Below are positions 23,483 through 33,814 of a stretch of 64,000 nucleotides of DNA, one piece after another (positions within the stretch are counted from its first letter, which is position 1; each line of letters opens with the position of its first letter). Position numbers and translations under genes: made by a program. The stretch is from the NCBI GenBank assembly GCA_013423385.1, contig BLZA01000058.1:248001-312000 (forward strand). Direction: 5' to 3'. Source of the DNA: Naganishia liquefaciens. Taxonomy: Eukaryota > Basidiomycota > Tremellomycetes > Filobasidiales > Filobasidiaceae. The notes beneath the pieces are model-generated. The model was given only the letters and a program-made list of their open reading frames with translations. It made no database searches and was not told where the DNA came from.

Positions 23483-26400
23483 TCAAATCATTGATCCATC
23501 AGGAGAAACGGTGGAGTGTCGGACGACCATGGGTTCCAATGCCACTCCCTTCTGTCGCAAAATGTATCGCTTGGCCCAGTAAGGTGCGACCTGCTTGTTC
23601 TGGTATCGGATAAAGGCCTTGGACGGGACTTCGAAAACCGCATCAAGTTCCTCTAGTGAAAGGCCCTTGGCTGAAGAAGGGTTGAGAATAATCCGAGAAT
23701 GAGATACTCGGCATCGTGGCGGAACTATGAGGGCTTACTTTCTGGGACGGCTAACCAGATCATTACGAATGCGATAGCATTGAGGCCCGCCTACGAGGAT
23801 GTGGACGTCAGAACATCCTGCAGAGTTACCACGGAATAGGCTTACGTAGAATCCGAAAGCTCCCACCGGACCGGCATCGCGCAATAAGGAGGGGAAAGTG
23901 AGTGACAGCACTGCGCTCCAGAAGAAGCAAGTGGCCACAGCCCAGGCTAGAGATTACGGCGGTGAGTAAGAAAATTCCGTAAAGCACAGTCGTTTTCCGC
24001 GTACCCATGCCGACCTCCCGATGCTGGAGATCGAAACACTCTGCTGAATAGGTGAAAGGAACCGGCCCTTCTCCAACTGAGTAGATAGCGGCAAAGAGGA
24101 AGATGAAGAAGGCGATCTACAATGTGATATACTTGGACATCAAACTCTCTCCATAAACGGGGAATCTGGGTACTTGCCATGCCGATATGCGCCTTAGAAT
24201 CTTCGGGAATGAGGAAACTGAGTCCAGCGCCTGTGTCGAAGAGTCATAATCAGCCTGTATTGTTCCACCTGTACTGCCGGCGGATGGTGGTTACCCAGCA
24301 ATGTAAGACACATGAGGGGGAAGGTCGACAGCAACAGGTTCCTTCGCCCGACTGGTTGCCAAATCCGTAAGCATTGGGACACCACTTTCATCGCACACTG
24401 CACTGACAGGTATCAATAGTGAAAACCGCAGGCTATTCACGTAGATGTAGAATCAGAGACATGACCATAAACAGCAAGAGGAAGGGATGGCTCACCCAAG
24501 CGAACAAGAAGCTGATGGAGGCAGAATGAGTTCAGTTCAGTTTTCGCATCCAGCAAACATCTCAGACTGTACTGACTTGACGGCACTAAAAGACGGTAAG
24601 ACAACCGATTTAGTTGCCAGATGAGTCTCGCTCCTGGATTTACTGCTTACCCGAAACCAAGAGAAGCATAGAGAGCCTCTCTCTCCGAATAGTTTGCTTC
24701 AACAAAGATGGTTGACGAATAGAACGCGATAACTACAGTCATTTGCTGTTTAGCTAATTTTATATTTCAGTCTCAGATATTGCTCACTGTTGATTCCACC
24801 TGCGGTTTTCGTGACGATCACGGACAAGCCATTCAATATCCTGACAAGGACTTGCTCATAAAGCCTGAGACGTACACATTTGTTGCGCGATCCTGCAGGA
24901 GTCAAAGTCAGCATACCGACCGCTGATCTACACCGACTATAAAGAGACTCACATTACTACGAAAGATGCCAATGTAGCTCGGCGAGTCCTGTACATACAT
25001 CAAGGCATATGAAAGATTCAGTCTTCGACGTCTTTTATGTTGCAGTTGCCACAGGCTAACTTACCGAGCTTTGGTGAAAAGCTCGATGAAACGTTGCACA
25101 AATGTTTCACCCCCCATGATCTTCATCTCTTCCGTGAGCTGAGCGCTGATGTAGTACATATCACGTGCAGCCTGCAGTCTCGTGTGTCGAAGGCGCAAAA
25201 GCGATCTCATCGCTTGAGGATACCGGTTCTTCTTCATAAGCCATCGAGGAGATTCCTGTTCAATAACGGTTCCAGACGCAATCCAGTAGTAACGAGTAAG
25301 TGGTTCGACTCACCGGACAAAAGTAGACCCCCAATGCAAGCGGTACGGCCTGTAGCTCGCAAATCAGAGGCGGAAATATCTTGACAGGACTAAGTGACTT
25401 ACCGGAATGAAAGCTGAGCCCAGCTGAAGCCTCCATGCGATCGATCCTGTGTCAATTACCACTACATTGGCTGCGAAACCGAGGAAGATACCGAAGGCAG
25501 TCCATAATTGCCAAGACATGACTATTGCCCCAGCTGATGTTAGCCATCCGTTTTCGAAATCGTCCAAAGAATTTACCAAGTGCACCTCTGATGCTCGTTG
25601 GAGCATTCTCTGCCGCGAAGATGGGCACAGTGGATCCCTTTGCGCCCATGCCGAGTCCCATCACCAGTCTAAGATGCGACAATGAGATGGTCGTCCAGTG
25701 ACATGTCGAGCCACGTACCGTGCGATGAAGAGACCTTGCCAATTCTTGGTGAAGCCGGAAGCGATGGGCGTAGCGATAAGGCATAATGCTGTAATAAAGA
25801 TTGCGCCTCGCCGACCGAAGTAGTCTGAATATCGAAGATTAGGAAAGCGCTTCGAACCGCAACTTGAAGCAGAAGCTTACTGTTAAGCGGGTCACTAAGC
25901 CAACAGCCCAAGAGCGAACTCCCAAGATAGGGACCAGCGTTGACCATACCAACTAGCCATTCGTCAGAGTTGCTTCCCGAGGCGATGCCGAACTCGGCAG
26001 GGAAGGACAAATTGGCTCCATTAGAACCCTGTCGATGGTGATAACAGATCAAATTCCAGAATCGGGATGAAGTCGCATGTACTCACGGTCTGATCCCATC
26101 CTTGCACGCAAGCACCTAGAATTAATGAGTAGAAGACGTTAGCTTGTGCATTGAACTGGAAAAGTTCAGCGAAGTGAGGCTCTGCTCAGGTTTCAGGAGC
26201 TGAAACATTGCCAGACCAGATCTTGCTTCGGCTCCAAACGCGTCTCGAGCAAGGGCTTCACCGTTTCCCCTGTCGACACAAAAAGCATGTACTTACCGGT
26301 GGAACATATGATAATGGTCAACCACAGCCACAACGGATGGTTCCACTTGTGTGCCTTCTCGTATCGAATAGCGGCCCGATCCTCTTCAGTCAGCTCTGCA

Positions 26401-26681
26401 ATGTCTTCGTATTCATCAGGTCGCTGAGCCAGCAGCGCCCCTTTCTCCAGGTCCGGCAGGTATTCCTCGAGTCCCCTCTGAGTGGCAAAATTTCGAACGT
26501 CGCTTAAAAGATCTTCTTTGCTTAAATGGGCAAGGATGTTTTGCGGCTTGTTGCTTCCATTGCGAGGGGTTGATGGAATGACGAGGACTGGCGATTTCTC
26601 ATCGTCAAGGGTCTCGCGCACAGCAGGGCTCCCCTCCAAGTGAGCGGTTTCGCTCAAGAGTATCTTCTTATCAACCGACAT
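23483..26681 (-). CDS. MFS sugar transporter (SP family), 21 exons
   Basis: Twenty-one exons all join in frame to 625 aa: 26681..26297, 26115..26087, 26028..25881, 25824..25719, 25668..25577, 25533..25403, 25349..25314, 25255..25065, 24988..24953, 24892..24876, 24799..24788, 24732..24651, 24585..24577, 24511..24496, 24432..24408, 24351..24295, 24230..24178, 24116..24005, 23946..23846, 23790..23739 and 23670..23483. A cytosolic N-terminus of about 130 residues precedes the first membrane helix ([23 protein letters not shown]). Sugar-porter signatures follow: [74 protein letters not shown] and [13 protein letters not shown]. Twelve helices fit. Exons of 9, 12, 16 and 17 nt occur. The intron at 24117..24177 is GC-AG. 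The start ATG is 26681. The substrate is probably a hexose, polyol or inositol, coupled to protons, but is not determinable here. Confidence 0.93.
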
Positions 26682-28033
26682 CGCGTATGGTGGATATGGC
26701 AATTCTGCCGATGTCTCCGAGAACCTCTTGGATGCCTGCTGGCTATATATCGGCGTGCATTGTGTGGCAAACAGCTTTGAAATTGTACTTGCTTTTTGGA
26801 GGCCCCGATGAGGTGTTTGTCCTTCCCTATGGCGCAGATGTTGAAGAGAACAATTGGGACCTGGGGCACGCGGGGTAGCTTACGGGGCAACTTTTCGCCT
26901 GCCGGGCACGGTTGGCTATCGAGTTCAACCACATAAGCAGCAGATAGCGTTTTAGCGGCATAAGATTCTCCTGTAGGAGCATGAACAAAGCAAGCCGAGG
27001 GATTGATGGTCAAGACGCTAGAGATCCAATTCTTGTGGAGCGTTCCCAAAGCACCTGGCTGATCGCTCCGATGCAACACTTGGCACAACCTTTTTCTTCT
27101 AATTTGTGAGAGACTGCCGACGGTAACGGCTCTTGAAAGGCACGCACTTGCCTACAGCGTGACCTGCCAGATGACCTGCCAGTGCAGCTACCAACCGTAC
27201 TAGGTGCTTCGCTGCTCTATGGCATGACTACGCGAGACTCTGGTAGAGAGACTAGCTGGGAGACTTTCTCGTAAGGGCATTCTAACTGATCTCATAGAGC
27301 ACTGCCAAGAACGATGACGGATGACGGATGACGGCGAAGCTGACGGGAGCTCTGAGTGATTTCTGAGTTTGCCGGGACTCCAATTTCAAAGCGATAATCC
27401 CCGAAATTACAGCAAGCGATCGGCACGCCGGCGGTTGGTGCGGTCGAAATGAAGCCATCATCCTCGGACCGATACAGAGTACACAGAGTGTCTACAGAAG
27501 AAGTGATGTAGATTGTACATGATTATTTGGGCTCCCAACTAGTTAGGTGATCGCAATCACTTCTGCTGCTCTAGCTGCCTTCGTGACTTTTGACTTGAGC
27601 TCGCATTATGAGGCGGTGAATTTGAGGCGATTAGGACAACCAATGAAATGTCAAGTATTACGGACGAAGAATGCGGTCACACAACACTTAGACAGCAGGA
27701 AGCGAGTCTTCAGAAGTCATCTTCCGAGAGAGCTGGTGCAGGAAAAGCGCCGATCCCGCTGAAATCGATCTTTCTCCAACATCCCCCGTTGCAAGCCAAG
27801 AATGCACTAATTCGAGGCTACGCTGCATGTTGCTTGGCAAAAATGAAAACCTTGTTCTGCGGAAACAGTCAGCTGAACTGTCTCGGACATGTGCCCACAA
27901 AGCCATCTATAGCTTTGAGGTTGCCAATGAGAGGACAGTCTTCGCGAGAAGCCTCCTTCGGCAGAATTCCTGAATCAAAAGCCTGATCGCCGGAATGTGT
28001 TAATGTGGAGAAGAAAAACAGGAAAAAGAAGTT
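26682..28033. other. 1.35 kb gap without recognised gene
   Basis: Upstream region of the transporter and the Pol III terminator side of the minus-strand tRNA. The sequence near 27312-27332 contains a short tandem GACGGATGAC repeat. No coding or transposon signal is recognised. Confidence 0.5.
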
Positions 28034-28134
28034 TGACCAAAGTGCGGTTCGAACGCACGCGTCTTGCGACACCACGAGGTACAACTTCGGTTGAAACCTG
28101 AACGTGGCGGATTAGACCACTCTCCCATTTGGCC
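28034..28134 (-). tRNA. tRNA-Leu(CAG), second copy, diverged intron
   Basis: Read on the minus strand from 28134, the mature 82 nt are identical to the copy at 10706..10806. Acceptor GGCCAAA, anticodon CAG (28100..28098), class II variable arm and TTCGAAC T loop are all the same. The 19-nt intron (28096..28078) sits at the same place but differs from the other copy over most of its length. T-rich runs just beyond the 3' end on the minus strand, below 28030, can terminate Pol III. Confidence 0.95.
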
Positions 28135-28619
28135 AGCTTGAGAAATTTTGCGTTATTGGTTGTTCAGTATCATGCCACGCAGCGTGACAACAGGCACGTC
28201 TCAGCCACCTATGGCAAATACCGCTCAAACTATACCAACGCTGCTTTTAGACATCCTCTATCCAGTCGTCCATATCTGTATTTGTGCGGAGTGAAGACTG
28301 GGTCCGGCTTGAAAGGAGCGCGAAGGCATTGCAAGTCGTCGGTTCAGCATCGAATCGGACGATCAGGGGTCGGGACTCGGAATGCGGAGATCTATGGCAA
28401 ATGTTTGCATGATACTGTGTCCCGCGTTATCGACATTGACTGATATTCGGCGGGCCCCAACGACTAGAGATCGGCCCGCGTGCTGAATGCGCGGAATCGA
28501 TCAATATCGCGCAAATGATCTTATTCTACTCCGCAGCTATGTCGATCTGTTTGCCTTCGAGACAGGCGCAGTCGCGAGGTCTGGCCAGGACCCTCCGATC
28601 TTTTTACTCGGGAGCTTTG
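28135..28619. other. Intergenic gap
   Basis: tRNA upstream flank and 3' flank of the serine-rich gene. One chance ORF overlaps the tRNA antisense. Nothing else is recognised. Confidence 0.55.
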
Positions 28620-30478
28620 TTAAACGACATACTCGACAGACAGTTCGAATTCGTTAATCTTTTGCCAATTCTCCGACAAACCCCATGGTCGTAAGAAGTT
28701 CTGGGGTGAATGCGTCAGCTTTGATTGTTGAGACTTCTGTGCCTGAAGCTTACGTTTGTTCCATCTGCGTGCTCCGAATCGTCTTTTAGCTCCTTTGCCG
28801 CTGATTTCCCTCTGCATCTTGAAGAGTGGCTGTGAACCGGTTGTAACGCGGTAAGGATGGTCGATTCAGGAGGGTCATCTCGGTCGCCAGTCCAGCCTAC
28901 AAGCCGGTTGGGCAGCGAAAGCAATTGTGGGGATCGCACTTGAGTTCCGCCTTCGGAAAGAGAGACCTGTAAAGGCACGCATTTTGAAAAGCTTGAAGAT
29001 AATTCCCCAGCACTCGCCAGCTCTGCGGCGTTAGCCAACCTGGAATCTTCTACATGCGCCTTGGGAGGTAGCCTGGGATGTTCCACGCTTTCTTCATCCG
29101 GCGACCATCTGAAATCTTCGAACGCGGATATCCTGCGTGACGCCACCAATCCGCTGAAACCATACCGTCGTTCCGTGGCTGCACAAAGTGGCATCCGATC
29201 CGCTGCATAATTAGAAAGGGGAGTCGACGAAGCCATCTCGGGCGACAAGGACAACTTCAACGATGCGGTCTTTTGCGTGACCTGGTACGCTGTCAAAGGC
29301 GTTGAGCTGTCCCCGATGGTGGAAGAAGATTGTTCGAGCCTGTATGTGCCTGTCCGTGCGGCTGATTTCTTGGCATGCCCCATTACCGAGCGAGTGTCGT
29401 GCAAAGTGGAGGAACCGTCCGTCGCTTGTGCGATCAACCGACCTGCTGCGTATTGCGTCAAAGGTGTTGACAGTGTTGCCGCACTCGACGTTGTTTCGAT
29501 GATAGGCGATTCGACGAATGTTCGAAACGGCAATTTCTGCTTACCAACACCATCACTGCTCTCATACGAAGGATTGAAGGAGAAAGATCCCGGAGCAGTG
29601 ACTCCATATGCAGTAAGGCTGTCGTGTTCGCTTTCGCTTTCGGGATGAAGCGAGGACTGAGCATGGCATCGAGCTTTCGATCGAGGATACTCTACCGGGA
29701 AAACCTGGTCAGAAGAAGCGTTATGCGATGCAGGATCTGTGGTATCTGAAATTGAGACTGATTGTGATTGTAAGGATCTGTCATCGAGATGTCGCTCTTC
29801 CCTCTCCGAGCTCCTCTCCGAAGAGCTTGACGATGTAAGCGACTCCTCGGCGGATGATTTCCAGCTTTGCGTGATGACTCGATCTGTTATACCTACTTGT
29901 TTCGATTCGGAAGATTTTGAACTGAGATCTTCCTCGTCCCTAATCGGCTGGGCGTGCTCCAGCTGAAGCCCGCAGCTACGCCATGACTCATCGGAGAAAG
30001 GATGGTACAAGCGGAGCTGATCGAAGGAAGACACCTGTTTTTGGCCACTGCTCGCATGCCGTAAAGTTCGAGTGTTCAAGGTCATCGCTCTATTATTCGT
30101 TCTTTTCGCAGTTACGAAACCGTCCTCCTGCATTCGGAACGGACCAAACGAATTATCGCGGGCTAGTCGCTGTTCCTCTTCAACATCTGATAAGATCCGG
30201 GGTATCGCAGCAGGCTCCAGCTTCTTTGTAGACATAATAACTCCGCAGGGTAGCCCTTCATGACGATTGGTATTTGTGAAGAAGCCAGGTGGAGAGTACG
30301 GTTGATAGCGGACGGTCTTTCTGTCTCTGTTTCCTGGTGATTGCGTATAGCGGTCACGCCCGAGATGAAGTTCGTCTAAGCTGGATTGCGAGAATCTGAT
30401 GTTTCTCCTCGTTCGATGTTGGGACTCGCTCATGGTTCCCGAATCCTGCAATGCAATGGGGTCAGAAGACGAAGACAT
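28620..30478 (-). CDS. Serine-rich unknown protein with STPL(T/S)xY repeats
   Basis: Two exons, 30478..28754 and 28700..28620, join through a 53-nt intron to 601 aa. Most of the protein is Ser/Thr/Glu-rich and looks disordered. Three repeats share STPL(T/S)xY: STPLTQYAAGR, STPLTAYQV and STPLSNYAADR at about residues 337-428, with a weaker DSLTAYGV near 286. A short ordered-looking ending (FLRPWGLSENWQKINEFEL) comes from the second exon. The repeats could be TP/SP phosphosites or docking motifs. An additional 5' coding segment is plausible: a frame at 30484..30660 splices in phase onto the region just before ATG 30478, so the true start is uncertain. I do not recognise the family. Confidence 0.75.
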
Positions 30479-30967
30479 GTCTGACGGAACTTGAGGTGAT
30501 TGAGCTGTCTAATCGCGTGTTGCGGTTTTCCCGAGATCTGAAGGTACCCTTTCTGTGAGTATTGCATGTAAGAGGTATCTGGGTCAGCAAGCTTGCACAG
30601 GAGGGCCACTTCATCTCTTGACTTCAAAAACTCACGGAGGGGGCCCTGTGATCGAGGCAAATTCGAAGGTCAGCATCAGAATTTAGCATTCTTCTCGGCG
30701 TGCGACATTTCACGGTATTCATACCTTGTCTGTGTCCGGATCAAAGTCCGGAGAATGCGAAAATGGTCAAGCTGGGCGTGGTCGATGGTGGATTGAACTA
30801 ATCATTGCTACATCACCGCATGAAAGTCTCAAGTCCGGCACTCCGGGCTCGCTTTGGCTCCGCAGATTCGTCATATCGACTTTATGCGCGCGTTCATTCT
30901 TGCTTTCGACTTCTTCCTAGTTTCAATAGGTATACCTTGTTAAACACACGGACGTCTAGCCTCTGCA
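30479..30967. promoter_or_regulatory. Divergent upstream region, serine-rich gene / NAT
   Basis: These bases separate two outward-facing genes. The minus-strand frame at 30541..30645 (GPLREFLKSRDEVALLCKL) has the look of coding sequence and may be a 5' exon of the serine-rich gene. The remainder shows nothing specific. Confidence 0.45.
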
Positions 30968-32123
30968 ATGTCTCCGCCTACTCGCGCCGCCTCGGATAGC
31001 GACATCCAATCATACCTCCGTCGTGTGCATCATCCGCTAGCCCATGATGTTGCCGCACTAAAATCTGATGTCGGGCAGGAACCGCTCAGGGTTCTTAGAG
31101 AATTGATGATCGGGCACAACCTGTTCATTCCGTTCGAAAACACGTTCATGTGAGTTGGGATTGTGCTTGGCTAACACGAGAATCGGACTTACCGTTGAAT
31201 TGCAGGCATTGTAGGGGAAAGACTCTGCGTAAATGAAAGACCCGAACTCATGCCTTTCCCTAGGCGTTGGCACAGTAACATCACCACCCTTGGATCCAGC
31301 TTCTATCCATTCCCGCCTCGTTGATCGCCATCTCGGAGGATACTGTTACTTTCACGGACTGGGAATTTCCCAGATCCTGCTTGGGCTCGGCTACTCCTGT
31401 CGACCGGTTTCAGCATACGTCCGGGAGGGCCCTTCATCAAGTGATGCCTCGGATTCTGTGATCTTGCCGGAAAGACCAACACACTGCTGCGTTCTTCTGG
31501 ACCTCGAGGATACAACTTATCTCATCGACTGCGGCTTCGCCAGAAGAGGGCCTGTTACGCCTGTCGCGCTACCAAAAACCGGGAACCCAGGTGAAGCTGG
31601 GCCTATCGTCGGATCTCCGGTTCTCCCGTCGGAAACATGGCGCATCACTGTGGCAGACCTCAGCAAGTTGGCGCTTCCGAAAGAGTCAGAGAGGAGATTG
31701 ATCAACCCTACATATATCCTCAATCATCGTTCCACGGGAAAAGGCCAGACAACCGATAACGCGTCGTGGGATATGCTGTATGCGATTACTACCCGGACAG
31801 AAGAATTGGAGGCCTACGAAGAGCTCTCTTGGCACGTGTGTATTGGCAACAAAGGCGTCACCCACAAGTTCAGGGAATACTTCGCAGTCGCACGAACATA
31901 TCAGCCAGGCGCCACCGGCCCAGAATATCCAGACGAGTCGAACGACATCCTACCAGTTGATTTTTCTGCAAGACTCGCCAGGCTTAGCTTGACAAACATG
32001 GAACTCAGTACATTTGAAAACGGAGAGAAAGAGGTGTTGTGTACCTTCAAGGATGAAGAAGAGCGCCTGCGAGGATTGCGGAAGTGGTTCGGCCTGTGTG
32101 GACCTTTTGAAGGAAAGCTTTAA
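30968..32123 (+). CDS. Arylamine N-acetyltransferase (NAT family)
   Basis: NATs move an acetyl (or in fungi sometimes malonyl) group from CoA to arylamines, detoxifying them. Three exons are needed: 30968..31149, a 5-nt microexon 31206..31210, and 31264..32123, giving 348 aa. Introns of 56 and 53 nt flank the microexon. Without it the frames on either side do not meet. The catalytic triad is visible: Cys90 in GGYCYFHG, His136 in PTHCCVLL, and Asp151 in YLIDCGF. Upstream lies the typical HNLFIPFENTF helix end. The usual Arg of the RGGxC motif is replaced (HLGGYC), and the following ExN is FHG, so substrate choice may be unusual. The long C-terminal domain (LSWHVCIGNKGVTHKF, then FSARLARLSL) fits fungal members. 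Confidence 0.85.
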
Positions 32124-32607
32124 CGAGACCAAGCGAGAGGCCATTATCGCAACGTGACATGTCACAAGAGCCTAGGAAATAAGGGCGACAGGCCCCATCG
32201 CTGTAAGCCATTCAAATATAGATATCTCATCAAAAATCATGCATGGAACAGGATCCTTATGAGTGCAGGACGTTTCCCACATTGGGAAAACGCGATAATG
32301 CAAGCGAAAGATCGATGTCGTTTCGGGACCGACGTTTCATTTGCTGGAGATAGATGCATGCGCGAAACGTGCATTCTCCCGGCGGTGCCTTTCGATCGAG
32401 GCTGATACTTTGATAGGCGGTCTGCACGATATACCGCAAGAAAGAGCCCCAATATTTACTTGAGTCACGCTTCTATCTGACGTCCGATGGGAGTCGTCGA
32501 TGGAGACAACATGAGGTGCAATGGCGAAAGTAGCCTTGTGCGATTTTCTGTCTGCTGTTCGAGTCTAATATCGCTAAGTACCAACGGTGATTCGCAAGCC
32601 TTCCCCA
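32124..32607. other. Intergenic gap between convergent genes
   Basis: 3' flanks of NAT and of the small basic protein gene. Only chance ORFs are visible. Confidence 0.6.
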
Positions 32608-33513
32608 CTACGACAATAAGCGCAATCTAGTCTGCTTCACTTCCTTCTTCATAGCAGTGAATAGGTCTTGCAAGTCGCGAGGATCTGTATCGCGAGCCCA
32701 AAGCGTTGCGAGCATCGAATCCACGTCGTCCTTGATTTGTTTCATTGCTTCGCTGTGTTCTGACCAGATGGTTGCTCTTCTGTCCGCTTCTGATGCCGCG
32801 GGATCGAGCGGTGCTTCCACTCGTCGTGCTTCCACTCGTCGAGGCTCGGAGGATAATGGCTCGTGAGGTATGTTGTCGGACATGTGTTGATCGTCAAATG
32901 ATTCTCTGTTGTCGAACGGTTCTGATTGAGTCGCTGCAGGGTTTGGTCCGCCGGTAGCTGCAGTGTTGGTAATTTCTGACCCCTCAATTGTTGAAAAAGC
33001 GCTTGTGGATGGGTTGATGTCTTCAGGTATTGGCAGATGCAGTGGGATCCCTGAAGGTACGGCTAAAATGATCATCAAAGTCAGCCTGAGTTATCTAAGC
33101 GGATTCACCTTCAATTACATTCAGCGAAATCGTTTGACGATGCATTCAGCATAGACGCTGAGACACCTTGTGATCCCCAGAAGACACGATTCTGTTCGCC
33201 CTGACTGTCCGACCCCATCGTCATTCCACTTCCCAGGGTGGTTGCCTCGAGTCTCCGTCTGCGAGGCATCTTTCCTGCAGCTTCTCTTCTCCTTCGGCTT
33301 TTCTCCATCCCCCTCGTTCTATGCACCGGGCATTCCTAGCACGGGAAGATACATCAGCGATATTGTGAAAGTAGAGGGTTCAGACTTGCTTACCGAATAC
33401 CGTCCTACACCGTCTGGCTTGTAGTCCGTTTCACGGCCACATCGCTTTCCACCTCCCCTATTATGCGTACAATAACCGATACCGGTCGGCGCGAATGTTG
33501 CCACCCGCGGCAT
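32608..33513 (-). CDS. Small hypothetical protein with N-terminal Cys/His cluster
   Basis: Three exons, 33513..33394, 33335..33119 and 33062..32608, join in frame to 263 aa. The first 50 residues contain regularly spaced Cys and His (GYCTHN, KRCGRE, ECPVHR) split across the first intron, which could form a zinc knuckle. A very basic stretch follows (RRRREAAGKMPRRRR), compatible with nuclear or nucleic-acid binding. The rest is Pro/Ser/Glu-rich with a direct RVEARRVEA repeat, and the C-terminus is a charged helix (MKQIKDDVDSMLATLWA...MKKEVKQTRLRLL). I do not recognise a family. The gene structure is supported by three consistent exons. Confidence 0.65.
32815..32845. repeat. 15-bp tandem duplication inside coding sequence
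   Basis: The unit GTGCTTCCACTCGTC occurs twice in succession and encodes the RVEARRVEA repeat of the surrounding minus-strand gene. It is a small in-frame expansion. Confidence 0.8.
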
Positions 33514-33814
33514 AGGTACGATTTGACCGGGGTCTTCTCGAAAGACTCGTTATATTATATTGTGCAAGTTAAGTCTCGGCCTTGTTGATAAGACATAAGC
33601 AACAAAAGTACGGTCGGTATAGAAGCAATGCAAGTCGGTTGATTAAGCTCATGATCGAGAGCGCGGAATCAAAGCTAGCGGAACCACCAGCTACCTGCTT
33701 AATTGCTACCTATGACGAATGGCTATGGCATGTGGATAGAACACCCAGCAAAACCCTGGTTTGCTGTCACAAGCTGCAAGGTGTCAGCTACTGCATTAAA
33801 AGCCCTCGGGGAAC
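33514..33814. promoter_or_regulatory. Divergent promoter region
   Basis: About 300 bp between outward-facing start codons of the Cys/His protein and the RINT1/TIP20 gene. Nothing specific is recognised. Confidence 0.5.

Noticed and set aside
27300-27340. Tandem GACGGATGAC-like repeat as a possible transposon footprint
   Set aside because: Too short, with no inverted ends or coding relic.
28129-28443. Plus-strand ORF starting in the minus-strand tRNA
   Set aside because: It overlaps the 5' end of the tRNA-Leu gene and has no other support.
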